Source: DATKKG01 sp035543015 (lineage in GTDB: Archaea; Thermoproteota; Nitrososphaeria; Conexivisphaerales; DTJL01). Taken from it: a stretch of DNA of 60,953 nucleotides. A program made the position numbers and the translations under genes. The stretch covers positions 1-60,953 of the forward strand of contig DATKKG010000035.1 in NCBI GenBank assembly GCA_035543015.1. The letters run 5' to 3'. Positions 1 through 7,402 of the stretch are shown here, piece by piece (within the stretch, counting starts at the first letter, position 1; each line of letters opens with the position of its first letter). The notes below the pieces were generated by a model. It saw nothing but the letters and a program-made list of their open reading frames with translations. It made no database searches and had not been told where the DNA came from.

Positions 1-164
1 GTGAAATTGAGCCTGTCGATACTTACGGGCGATGCGCAGGCTCCGTCGACACACCCACCACCCTGCAGCCCGACGGTGTAATAGACTGTGATGACGGGAA
101 CGAATAGAGCAAAGAGAGTAAAGCCGATTAACATAGCAGCAATCACCTTGGTATCTCTTTGCAA
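1..164 (-). CDS. N-terminus of a membrane-anchored protein, cut by the window edge
   Basis: The reverse strand is open from a TTG at 164 to the window edge. The product starts MQRDTKVIAAMLIGFTLFAL, with one hydrophobic segment at about residues 7-28, then a short Cys-containing stretch (GGGCVDGAC). A TATA-like CTTAATAG at 189-196 lies about 26 nt upstream of the TTG, and an in-frame stop lies just above it, which fixes this start. It looks like a signal anchor with an extracytoplasmic remainder. Only about 54 residues are visible, so no function can be given. Confidence 0.55.
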   Translation of the reverse strand, partial: MQRDTKVIAAMLIGFTLFALFVPVITVYYTVGLQGGGCVDGACASPVSIDRLNF

Positions 165-210
165 TCCATCAATCCCTATGTCAGTTACCTATTAAGACCT
201 AGTTCGTAGA

Positions 211-234
211 ACGTGGGCTTGGACCTGCGAAGGA
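211..234 (+). repeat. Dispersed intergenic repeat R1, copy 1
   Basis: This copy contains GTGGGCTTGGACCTGCGAAG, a word repeated in at least five other intergenic places (near 12294, 12995, 13755, 14162 and 14620), always on the + strand. It sits between two divergent genes. Confidence 0.6.
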
Positions 235-267
235 AGTTGCCCTGGGCGGAAAGTCATAATAGGTAAG

Positions 268-816
268 ATGATACAGTCCTCCATCATATTGGCCAAGTGC
301 GAAAGCTGCGGGCAGGACATCGGTTTGCGTGAGAAGAAGCTGGACATGGGGGCCTACGGCTACTATTGCTCTGATTGCTCCAAATGCACCAAATGCGGGA
401 AGGAGCTGACCAAAGAAGAGGCGGAGGTGCTAATGCCGAGCAAGGACCTCATCTGCACAGACTGTCTGGCAAAGCTGAAGAGAGGGGAGCTGGATTCCTC
501 CACGAAACCAATAAGCGATTCGGCCAGACTACTCTGCTCATACTGCGGGAAAGAGATTCAGACCGAGGACGAATTCTGTCCCACGTGTGGGGCGAGAAAT
601 CTCAATAGACCTCTGGCGTACTCTCCGCCCCCTGAAATGAATGTTCGCGGTGCCGAGGATGGTCGCCCAATGAGGTCCGACGCCAAGGGGATTGGGAGGC
701 AGGCGCCCTCTCCCACAAAGTGGAAGTTCTGTCCCGAATGCGGATGCAAGCTTCCTTACCAGACAGCCAAGTTCTGTCCTGAATGTGGGTTCGATCTTAC
801 TTCCAGGCCTGCCTGA
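268..816 (+). CDS. Multi-zinc-ribbon protein (LIM-like N-terminus plus two zinc ribbons)
   Basis: The 182-residue product is made of cysteine modules. Residues 11-66 hold CxxC pairs spaced like a LIM or treble-clef zinc domain (CESC, CSDC/CTKC, CTDC). A zinc ribbon CSYC...CPTC follows at about residues 90-109, and a C-terminal double pair CPEC...CPEC at about 154-174. A Pro/Gly-rich linker separates the last two. There is no membrane segment, so it is probably a cytosolic adaptor or nucleic-acid-binding protein, but no partner is evident. A TATA-like CATAATAGG at about 255 would suit a leaderless TTG start at 289 (MAKCESCGQ) as well as the ATG used here. Confidence 0.8.
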   Translation: MIQSSIILAKCESCGQDIGLREKKLDMGAYGYYCSDCSKCTKCGKELTKEEAEVLMPSKDLICTDCLAKLKRGELDSSTKPISDSARLLCSYCGKEIQTEDEFCPTCGARNLNRPLAYSPPPEMNVRGAEDGRPMRSDAKGIGRQAPSPTKWKFCPECGCKLPYQTAKFCPECGFDLTSRPA

Positions 817-872
817 ATCCCGGGCTCCCCTAGCTGCAAAGGTCTTTAAGCGTAAACTGAGGAATCAGCCCT

Positions 873-2126
873 ATGGCCTCGATGGCGCTCTCGATTGGGG
901 TCTTCGCCGTAGTGGTGATGTTGTTTGTGGCAGGTTTCGCGTTCTGGCAGTACTATACCGTATCAAGTGAGAATTCGGACTTACGGAAGACGCTGAACGC
1001 AACACAAGTGGACAATACGCAACTCCGCTCCCAGGTCAATTCTCTGCAGCAGCAGGTCACCTCGTTGCAGTCTAAGGTCAACGAGTTGGAGGCGGCCGGC
1101 GGGAGCGAGAAGCTGAACATCTCGTCTGCTACAGCCATGAGCCTTGACAGGGGAGGGTGGGAAGTCAACCTGACGGGTCTGAATAGCGGTTCGGCGAATG
1201 CGACCATAAATCAAATACTGGTCAACGGAGGCCCCACCAACGAGAGCTGGCTGGCATGTGCCGGCGATGGCTGTACGGTTGCAAATGCGACCTCGCTGGT
1301 CGTGCTTCCAGGTTCTTCGTTCACCGTCTTGTTTCACGTCGAAGCGCCTCCCTCCAGCTTTGGGCAGACGGTTGATGTGAGGGTCGCTACGACGGCAGGT
1401 TCCTATCGTGTGGAGGTCGTTCTTCCGGGTGGCAACGTGCAGAGCGAAAGCATATCCGTGTATGTGGCAAATGCGACCGCGACTACTTCACCGGCTACCA
1501 GTTGGGCCCTAGCGATAGCTGGCCGGAACACCGCCTCTTCAAACATATCATTCAATAAGATAGAAGTCAACGGCGTGACCGTTCCAACTACGGTCAATGT
1601 ATCGGTGAATGGTAATACAGCCGGTCCATTTGTCAACGCTTCAGTATCGGCAGGAAATGGGTTCACGATCGCACTGAACCTGACAGCGACGGGATTTGGC
1701 AATCTGACTTTCACGACGGGACAGACAATCAACCTGACGTTGGTCACCGGTCGGGGGTCCTATCACATGCAGGTGTTGCTCCCAGCTTCGGCGCAGTACG
1801 AGAATCTTCAGGTAAGCACGAGCTACGCCGTAGCATCCGGAAGCGGGAACTGGGCGGTAATTGTGGGCGGGTATAACGCGGGAACTTCCCCTGCTACGGT
1901 CCAGCAGGTGCTGGTGAATGGGCAAGTGGCGGGGAGCCTAGGCGGTGCGATGGTGATGAGTTCAATGGTCGACGCCGATATGGTTTCATATCCGGGTACC
2001 CTCATACCTGCAGGATCTACGTTCAACTACATCATCTCTGTGTTTGGCGTATCCGCTGGGCAGAGCATCCAAGTCAAGATAGTGACAGCTCAGGGCACGT
2101 ATCCGGTGGCCGTTCCTACTTCCTGA
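873..2126 (+). CDS. Membrane-anchored surface protein with a coiled coil and three tandem beta repeats
   Basis: The 417-residue protein starts with a transmembrane or signal-anchor segment (about residues 5-27). A coiled coil follows (about 30-73, heptads such as LRSQVNSLQQQVTSLQSKV). Three repeats of roughly 100-115 residues come next, each opening with a WxVxxxGxNxG-like motif and closing with GQxxxxxxxTxxGxYxxxV, so they are probably Ig-like beta sandwiches. Asn-x-Ser/Thr sequons are frequent, as expected for a glycosylated extracellular archaeal protein. The TATA-like CTTTAAG at 843-849 suits a leaderless ATG at 873. A pilin or S-layer accessory role is possible, but no family is recognised. 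Confidence 0.75.
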   Translation: MASMALSIGVFAVVVMLFVAGFAFWQYYTVSSENSDLRKTLNATQVDNTQLRSQVNSLQQQVTSLQSKVNELEAAGGSEKLNISSATAMSLDRGGWEVNLTGLNSGSANATINQILVNGGPTNESWLACAGDGCTVANATSLVVLPGSSFTVLFHVEAPPSSFGQTVDVRVATTAGSYRVEVVLPGGNVQSESISVYVANATATTSPATSWALAIAGRNTASSNISFNKIEVNGVTVPTTVNVSVNGNTAGPFVNASVSAGNGFTIALNLTATGFGNLTFTTGQTINLTLVTGRGSYHMQVLLPASAQYENLQVSTSYAVASGSGNWAVIVGGYNAGTSPATVQQVLVNGQVAGSLGGAMVMSSMVDADMVSYPGTLIPAGSTFNYIISVFGVSAGQSIQVKIVTAQGTYPVAVPTS

Positions 2127-2249
2127 TTGGCGTGTGCTTAGGGCTGCTACCGAAGGCCCCTCCTTTCGTTTTCGGATGTTCGTAATATAGTTACCATAGG
2201 GCACCATCAGCCGCCATGGTCACAGTTAAATACCATAGTAACATGATGT

Positions 2250-2552
2250 ATGGCGATGAAATTCATAGTCGATGGGACGGCCGAGATTTTGCTTCACCCC
2301 TCACGGATTGCGATAGTGAAGTGTCTTCTCGAGCATAAGGATGGTCTCTTCGTGGAGCAGATCGCCAGCAAGGTCGGAGTGAACGCACGTATGGTCTCTC
2401 ACCACCTCGATGTTTTAGAAGATGAGGGCCTTGTGAAGAGTACCTACCAGCTCACCAAGGTGGAGGGATCAAAGAGAGGTGTAGCCGTGAGGCTGTGCGT
2501 AACGACACCGAAGGCCGGGTTGGTCCTCAAGGACATCAAGGAGTCGATATAG
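2250..2552 (+). CDS. ArsR-like winged-helix transcriptional regulator
   Basis: The 100-residue protein is a single winged-helix domain. HPSRIAIVKCLLEHKDGLFV is the N-terminal helix pair, VGVNARMVSHHLDVLEDEGL matches the ArsR recognition helix, and a beta wing with basic residues follows. No metal-binding Cys pair is seen. A TATA-like GTTAAATACC at about 2224 precedes the start by 26 nt. The gene lies 13 bp upstream of the M48 protease gene and is probably co-transcribed with it, so it may regulate that membrane protease. Confidence 0.8.
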   Translation: MAMKFIVDGTAEILLHPSRIAIVKCLLEHKDGLFVEQIASKVGVNARMVSHHLDVLEDEGLVKSTYQLTKVEGSKRGVAVRLCVTTPKAGLVLKDIKESI

Positions 2553-2565
2553 AAGGAGGCCTGTG

Positions 2566-3393
2566 ATGGCAAGGCTAGACACAGCCACCGGGTTTGGCAG
2601 ATATATCATACACAGCTTCAAAGTCACCAAGGCTCTACTGGTCGCCCTCCTTGTCCTAAGCATCTTTCCCGGAGGATTCCTGCTTTTTATGCCCCAAGGA
2701 GCGAGGGTCGCCTTCTCATGGGTGTACATGCCAGTGATGGCCGCGACGATACTCATCCTCACTCCATTTTTCACCCATTCCCTAGAGTCTCTAGTTGGGC
2801 TCGCGTACTACCGGAAGAAGTACCCGCCTGCACCTTACTCCGAGAGCGTGGAAGTCAATGAGCTAGCGAAACGCATGGGCATCAAGGCAGACGTAAAGGT
2901 CTTTGAGACGGACAACCCCGCGGTGAAAAGCCCTTTCACGAACCTCTTCTACAGCACCATATACTACCCTAGAAGTTGGTTCCGCTTCAAAGGAAAAGAG
3001 AGGCTGGCGATTTTCGGGCATGAGTTGGACCACATCAAAGACAAGCGGCGGTTCCTCCTTGAGGTAGTTGGCGCGATTCTGGGCACCTACGTGTTCACCT
3101 TGTTGCTTGGGTTCATCGCGATTCTCATCGTCTGTGAAGTCGCGGAGTTTTGCTGCGGGATGTTGGCGATAAGCTACGTGTCTTGGCGGAATGAACGGAG
3201 GGCGGATTCAGGAGGAGCTGCAGCGGTGGGCGCGGCACCTCTGATCTCTGTGTTCGAGGCACTTGATAATGAATCAAAAAAGAAGCGGTCCGACGGCAGT
3301 TCACTAACCCATCCGCCGTTCAGCGACAGGATTAGACGCCTGTACAGAATCTTGGAGTCAGAGCCGGCGGTCGCACTGGCAGGTGGAGAATAG
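2566..3393 (+). CDS. M48 family (HtpX-like) membrane zinc metalloprotease
   Basis: Membrane proteins are the expected substrates. Two hydrophobic segments lie at about residues 23-42 and 50-72, followed by the zinc motif HELDHIKD (HExxH near residue 152). Another hydrophobic region follows, then NERRAD, whose Glu is the likely third zinc ligand. The length of about 275 is normal for HtpX-like proteins. The ATG at 2566 is preferred over the GTG at 2563 because GGAGG at 2553-2557 is well spaced. The ArsR-like gene is upstream and a small membrane protein directly follows the stop, suggesting a three-gene operon for membrane quality control. Confidence 0.88.
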   Translation: MARLDTATGFGRYIIHSFKVTKALLVALLVLSIFPGGFLLFMPQGARVAFSWVYMPVMAATILILTPFFTHSLESLVGLAYYRKKYPPAPYSESVEVNELAKRMGIKADVKVFETDNPAVKSPFTNLFYSTIYYPRSWFRFKGKERLAIFGHELDHIKDKRRFLLEVVGAILGTYVFTLLLGFIAILIVCEVAEFCCGMLAISYVSWRNERRADSGGAAAVGAAPLISVFEALDNESKKKRSDGSSLTHPPFSDRIRRLYRILESEPAVALAGGE

Positions 3394-3639
3394 GTGTCTG
3401 GGCCCGATATTGGAGGAGTACTCGCAGAAGGCTTGGTTTCAATGGTCCTCTACTATCTGTTGTACGCTGTCGTCGCAGCGCTGTATGGAGGGATCTGGGC
3501 CGCTCTCATTGTTATCGGTCTTAGCTTGTTCGGGTTGTATCAAGAAGGAATGGAAGTATTACGAGCCACCTCGCTTCTTGCATTGGTGATGGCCGTTCTG
3601 GCGCTAGGTTGGGACATCTATCTCAGCGTCATACTATGA
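3394..3639 (+). CDS. Small two- or three-helix membrane protein
   Basis: This 81-residue protein begins with GTG immediately after the TAG of the protease gene. It is almost entirely hydrophobic, with segments at about residues 12-28, 30-47 and 58-78. Its direct abutment to the M48 gene implies co-translation and perhaps a role as a subunit or substrate. No family is recognised. Confidence 0.6.
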   Translation: MSGPDIGGVLAEGLVSMVLYYLLYAVVAALYGGIWAALIVIGLSLFGLYQEGMEVLRATSLLALVMAVLALGWDIYLSVIL

Positions 3640-3862
3640 CAGGGCTCAAGGCCTACCATCCCCGTCAGCGCTGAAATCAATTAATATAAGGTGTAAAGGG
3701 ACTCCTTCAGGAGCAGCCTAAACAACCGTACTAGTTCTTTTACTGACAAGAACTGGTAGTGGTGCAAGGGAATTGGTAGTGATGGGCTGGGGTACGGGCT
3801 TCTCGCCAGGACGTTCCAATCCTTAAATCGCGGTATAGCCTGCCGAGTCATGCGCTAGGCAT
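3640..3862. other. Intergenic region with promoter and a 9-bp stem-loop
   Basis: TATA-like ATTAATATAAGG lies at about 3678. Inverted arms AGTTCTT (3733-3739) and AAGAACT (3748-3754), extendable to 9 bp with a G-U pair, form a hairpin with an 8-nt loop, followed by two GGTAGTG words. CCTTAAATCG at about 3822 is a likely TATA box for the leaderless TTG at 3863. The hairpin could be a transcript end or part of a small RNA starting near 3704. Confidence 0.4.
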
Positions 3863-5035
3863 TTGAGATGTGCCTATTGCGGCGTCGAAAACGATGGTAC
3901 CTGGCTGCCCTTTCATTGCCGATACTGCGGGTTGGATTTCTGCCCTGACCACAGGCTTCCAGAGGCTCACTTCTGCCCTTACCCACGCCCGAAGATGAAG
4001 GTCCCAGAGTATCACGAAACGCATGGAGGGACGGCAAGTAGCCAGCCCGTTCCTTTCTCTCTTGCCGGTCAAAAAAGGAAGTCATCTGCCGGCAAAGTCT
4101 TGGCGGTCCTTGTGGTCCTGGTGATAGCCCTCGCTGGCATGTATCAGGCTGGTCTACTGCGCGGGTTTCAAGTTCCATTTGGTACCCTACCTTCGAACAA
4201 CGGGACCGGGACCACCTCCTACGTTACGACACAGCCCACCGGGACATCAACGTCTACCTCGACCACTTCAACCGTCCAGCCGGTCGTCATAAGCGACCTG
4301 TGGGTTCAACAGTTCATAGCGAACGTCAACACTTACAGAGCGAGCATAGGCGGATCGGCGTTAGTCTACGACCCGAAGCTTTCGCAGTTTGCCCAGGAGA
4401 GATTCAATACCTCTGCTGCCGAATTCACAATAAGCCATTATGGCTACAATCAAGACGCTTCTTGCTTCTTCGTTAACTGCATCCCACTGCCAGACCTGGG
4501 CGGTGCGAACTACGTGCTCAACCTGACTGTTCTTGACAAGGTCTTGGGGCAAGGGGCTTACCAAACCCTTCCATCCGGATTCAGCGGGTCATATTGGCGG
4601 CTCGTACTGACCTCCCCCTATGGAGTCAGCGAGACCGTCTACTTTACTACCGAGTCAGCAATCACGTCCTACATTACTGGTACCTACGGCAGTCTAACCT
4701 CAATCACGTTCAATCCAGATGGCAGTTTCCTCGTGAAGTTCCCCGCAACTCCGTCAGAAGAGGTGCTTTTCCCAGATGGTTTCACACCAGACACCTATCC
4801 CAACAACTTGCAGACCAAGGCTCCTGGTCACTGGGGCGGGCTCATTGACAAGTCCGTTACCTACTATGGCTACTATCTACACCAGGGTCCCACGCTAGCG
4901 GTCGAGAGTACCTGTTCAGTGACCGAGATACCGGGACCCAACATCAATGTCACCCAGCTATACCTCGACAATGGCTGTCATCCTACGGTGGACTATGCAA
5001 CTTGGTTCGTCATTGAAATGAACTCTCAGCCATGA
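3863..5035 (+). CDS. AN1-type zinc finger, membrane segment and CAP (SCP/PR-1) domain protein
   Basis: Residues 1-40 form an AN1-type zinc finger (CAYCGVE..., CRYCGLDFCPDHRLPEAHFC). A Lys-rich linker and one transmembrane segment (AGKVLAVLVVLVIALAGMY, about 74-96) follow, then a Ser/Thr-rich spacer (about 105-140). The extracellular part starts like a CAP domain (FIANVNTYRASIGGSALVYD...LSQFAQERF, then HYGYN) and continues about 230 residues to the end. The zinc finger would be cytosolic and the CAP domain outside. The start is TTG, supported by the TATA box 26-30 nt upstream. CAP domains can act in peptidase-like, binding or lipid roles; which one applies here is unknown. Confidence 0.75.
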   Translation: MRCAYCGVENDGTWLPFHCRYCGLDFCPDHRLPEAHFCPYPRPKMKVPEYHETHGGTASSQPVPFSLAGQKRKSSAGKVLAVLVVLVIALAGMYQAGLLRGFQVPFGTLPSNNGTGTTSYVTTQPTGTSTSTSTTSTVQPVVISDLWVQQFIANVNTYRASIGGSALVYDPKLSQFAQERFNTSAAEFTISHYGYNQDASCFFVNCIPLPDLGGANYVLNLTVLDKVLGQGAYQTLPSGFSGSYWRLVLTSPYGVSETVYFTTESAITSYITGTYGSLTSITFNPDGSFLVKFPATPSEEVLFPDGFTPDTYPNNLQTKAPGHWGGLIDKSVTYYGYYLHQGPTLAVESTCSVTEIPGPNINVTQLYLDNGCHPTVDYATWFVIEMNSQP

Positions 5036-5063
5036 CGTGCTTACGAATGGCTTCCATGGGACA

Positions 5064-5164
5064 GACCATATCCTGAGGACTATATCCTACGAAGCCCCGC
5101 TCGATATGGTCCCAAAGACTATATCGTATGAGCCCCGTAAGATATAGTCAATATAGATATAGTC
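5064..5164. repeat. Cluster of six GACYATATC sites (iteron- or operator-like)
   Basis: Six 9-mers are present: GACCATATC at 5064 (+), GACTATATC at 5078 (+), GATATGGTC at 5103 (-), GACTATATC at 5118 (+), GATATAGTC at 5141 (-) and at 5156 (-). Starts are spaced 14, 25, 15, 23 and 15, so they form three pairs at a period of 38-39 bp. The cluster lies between two convergent genes, next to the 3' end of a DUF3987-like ATPase. It could be an origin with iterons, a partition site, or a recombination accessory site. Confidence 0.7.
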
Positions 5165-5194
5165 TACAGCCCTGAACCCTTTCGTGTAATCCAG

Positions 5195-6565
5195 TCAGTC
5201 GAAGCGCGTGACTCCCTTCTCGGTGACTTTGAACACCTGTGGGTAGGGTCCTCCTCTATGCTTGAAATGGATGTACTGCTCTCTCGTGAGTTCCTTTCCT
5301 GGGTCACTGATTTCCTCCAAGTAGCCTCCCGCCACCCCTGCAGCCAGTATGTTGTTTACTTCGGTTGGATTTGCTAAATCAAGGTCGCCTTGGACTGAAC
5401 TTCGAGTCATGAGCCATCCGTGTGGCTTGGCAGATAGCATCACCATCCTACCAAGCTCGTAGTCCGACGTTGTGGGCAACATTGGTCTGCGTCGCGACTC
5501 ATATCTGACTTCTCTCCATGCATCGAGCACCTTCTTCCTAAGTTCGTTGTAGGTTTCGATGTCTTCAATGGCTCGCCTCATGTCCTCTTCGAAGACGTTA
5601 ACCATGTAGCCAAGCTGTTGGTCCTGACGCACACTAAGCCTGGACGCTGCATAGTTGATTGCCAGTTTTAGGGCGTTCTCAGGCATTTTTATGAGGTAAC
5701 TGGACTCGAGGGTCGCACCGCCAGCTGCTGCCTGTCGCGCAATCCTGTTGCGGTATTCTGCCCAGATGTCCGCTGGCATGATGATGGCGCCACGGCATGA
5801 TTGAAGGAACTTCAGTTTTTGGACGGTATCCTCTATTAGGTTCTCCCTTTCGGGGTCGCGACCTAGTGGAAAGAAGAATTCATCACCATTGATGTCCTTC
5901 GGATTGACTGTCTCTCGCATAAACAGGATTCTATTCCCCGTGCCTTGGATGAAGAAGTCGTCCTCCAAACGCGAGAGGAACAGGTCGGAGGAAGCTCCCA
6001 TAAGAGACGCGTATACGGGGACACTGCCCTCGTATCCGTATGTTCTTGTGATTTGTCCTTCGATCTCGCCGTCCCAAAGCTCACTGAAGAACTCCAGATT
6101 TTCGCTGAAGGGACCCGGTCCTTTGGAAAGCCCCAAGAGTTTGCTCATCTCGTCAGAGGCGATCAGGTTGTACGGGTGAGGGGTGCCTTGGACCTGTTGT
6201 CCGTTCCGCATGCTGAGTCCTAGGACACGCTGCGTGAATCCTGGTGGAGTGAATTTCCCGGGCGCGGGGTATGTCGGTTCGAATCGCTTCATAACATGTT
6301 TCCCCAGTCTTAGCGGGGGGGACTTGCCCGTCCCTGATGGGGAGATGTTGACAAAGAACATGTTCGGCTTCAAGACTCCCATTCTGTCGGAGAGTTCCAC
6401 CTGTGCTACCCCCATGGACACCAGTGCCGTGGGAATCGCCCGGCTCCACATACGTCCCGGCTCCCATCTATCAGTGATGAAATGCTCGAACTTGCCTATG
6501 ATTCCGTCCTCGAATGAAACTGGTTGGAACTCCTGTCCAGAACTAGGCGAACTGGCGACGCTCAT
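5195..6565 (-). CDS. DUF3987-like P-loop ATPase of a mobile element
   Basis: The protein has a Walker A motif in a hydrophobic context (FFVNISPSGTGKSPPLR, about residues 68-84), a Walker B-like LIASDEMSKLLG, and a sensor-like strand VYASLMGASSDLFLSRL followed by GTGNRILF. It ends in a likely winged-helix region. This layout resembles DUF3987-type ATPases of plasmids and proviruses, which are linked to replication. The start at ATG 6565 is preferred to the upstream TTG at 6583 because the TATA-like CCTTAACC at about 6590 implies a leaderless message. Two zinc-ribbon genes and an integrase follow in the same orientation upstream. Function is inferred from motifs and context only. Confidence 0.6.
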   Translation of the reverse strand: MSVASSPSSGQEFQPVSFEDGIIGKFEHFITDRWEPGRMWSRAIPTALVSMGVAQVELSDRMGVLKPNMFFVNISPSGTGKSPPLRLGKHVMKRFEPTYPAPGKFTPPGFTQRVLGLSMRNGQQVQGTPHPYNLIASDEMSKLLGLSKGPGPFSENLEFFSELWDGEIEGQITRTYGYEGSVPVYASLMGASSDLFLSRLEDDFFIQGTGNRILFMRETVNPKDINGDEFFFPLGRDPERENLIEDTVQKLKFLQSCRGAIIMPADIWAEYRNRIARQAAAGGATLESSYLIKMPENALKLAINYAASRLSVRQDQQLGYMVNVFEEDMRRAIEDIETYNELRKKVLDAWREVRYESRRRPMLPTTSDYELGRMVMLSAKPHGWLMTRSSVQGDLDLANPTEVNNILAAGVAGGYLEEISDPGKELTREQYIHFKHRGGPYPQVFKVTEKGVTRFD

Positions 6566-6759
6566 GAGTAACCGCCTCGACAAATGGTTAAGGCGGGAGC
6601 TGACCGACTAAGCCATTGCACGACAGTATCCGCCCCTGGGGTCGTGTCCCTTATATGACGCTGCGGACGCTACATTATTCAAGCGTGGGAGCCACTTCAC
6701 TGGGACCTGCCATGCCTACACGTTCCGTCCGCAAGGCTCTCACGCCTCCGCCTCTTTGT

Positions 6760-6927
6760 TCAACGCTTGACCACCTCCCGGTCTTCCTCTTCGTTCCATT
6801 CTAGCCACAGCTTGCACCTAGGGCAAACCTGGGGCTTGGGCAACCTTGGGATCCACTGATACTTGCATCGTGGACATACTAACGCTGTTTTCGATACTGT
6901 CGTCTCTCTGATTCTCATGTTTTTCAT
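6760..6927 (-). CDS. 55-residue mini zinc-ribbon protein
   Basis: A short reverse-strand frame from ATG 6927 to TGA 6760 encodes CPRCKYQWIPRLPKPQVCPR followed by CK, a zinc ribbon CxxC-x13-CxxC, with a basic N-terminus and an acidic tail (EWNEEEDREVVKR). It strongly resembles the 70-residue zinc-ribbon protein at 7121-7333 (CPRC-x2-QW-x-P core), so the two are probably paralogues in the same mobile element. An alternative start is M4 at 6918. Such mini zinc ribbons are common DNA-binding accessories of archaeal plasmids and viruses. Confidence 0.65.
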   Translation of the reverse strand: MKNMRIRETTVSKTALVCPRCKYQWIPRLPKPQVCPRCKLWLEWNEEEDREVVKR

Positions 6928-7120
6928 CTACTTTAGAGGCTACCTAGGAAACATTTAGTCTATTCTCATTGAAAAAACCAAAAGTTCCAAGACTGAATCT
7001 GTCTTGGTCGTATGGATTCATTGGCGCCGCAGTCATGGTTGGGAGTCTGCGTTCCTATCGTGCAGAGGCATACACTGGCCGGCCCCATGGAGCGGGGTTG
7101 ACTTGGCTCGACCGACATCT

Positions 7121-7333
7121 CTACTTAGTCTTCTTCCTTCTCTCCAGCTTTCTCAGCTCAGCCAGGAGATACTTCTTCTTGTCTTTGGGGTCCATCCACT
7201 TCTTGGTCTTCTTGAAATCCAGTGTACACTTGGGGCAGCACGCGGGCACCACCTTCCAGTCCATCGGTACCCATTGATGCCCACACCGCGGGCATTCGTA
7301 CATCTTTACTCTGACAAATACAGTTCTAGGCAT
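7121..7333 (-). CDS. 70-residue zinc-ribbon protein with basic C-terminus
   Basis: The sequence CPRCGHQWVPMDWKVVPACC plus PKC gives a zinc ribbon (about residues 14-36), followed by a Lys/Arg-rich tail (KKTKKWMDPKDKKKYLLAEL and RKLERRKK) that could contact nucleic acid. A TATA-like CATATATAC at about 7360 is placed for a leaderless ATG at 7333. It is a paralogue of the 55-residue protein at 6760-6927 and lies between the DUF3987-like ATPase and the integrase. Confidence 0.75.
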   Translation of the reverse strand: MPRTVFVRVKMYECPRCGHQWVPMDWKVVPACCPKCTLDFKKTKKWMDPKDKKKYLLAELRKLERRKKTK

Positions 7334-7402
7334 GCCCGCACTAACAAGGGTAGCACTATGTATATATGCCTTTCATGCGTTAGTCTCTGTGATGCGCGTC
7401 CT

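Noticed and set aside
873..2126. Archaellin or pilin identity for the surface protein
   Set aside because: The N-terminus lacks a clear class III signal cleavage site and the protein is built of Ig-like repeats after a coiled coil.
6961..7111. Reverse-strand frame of about 50 codons between the two zinc-ribbon genes
   Set aside because: No ribosome binding site, no TATA element and no motif; composition is close to random.
6969..7277. Plus-strand frame of 102 codons over the zinc-ribbon gene
   Set aside because: It runs antisense to a gene with clear CxxC motifs, starts with a TTG in AT-rich DNA, and its protein shows no domain-like pattern.
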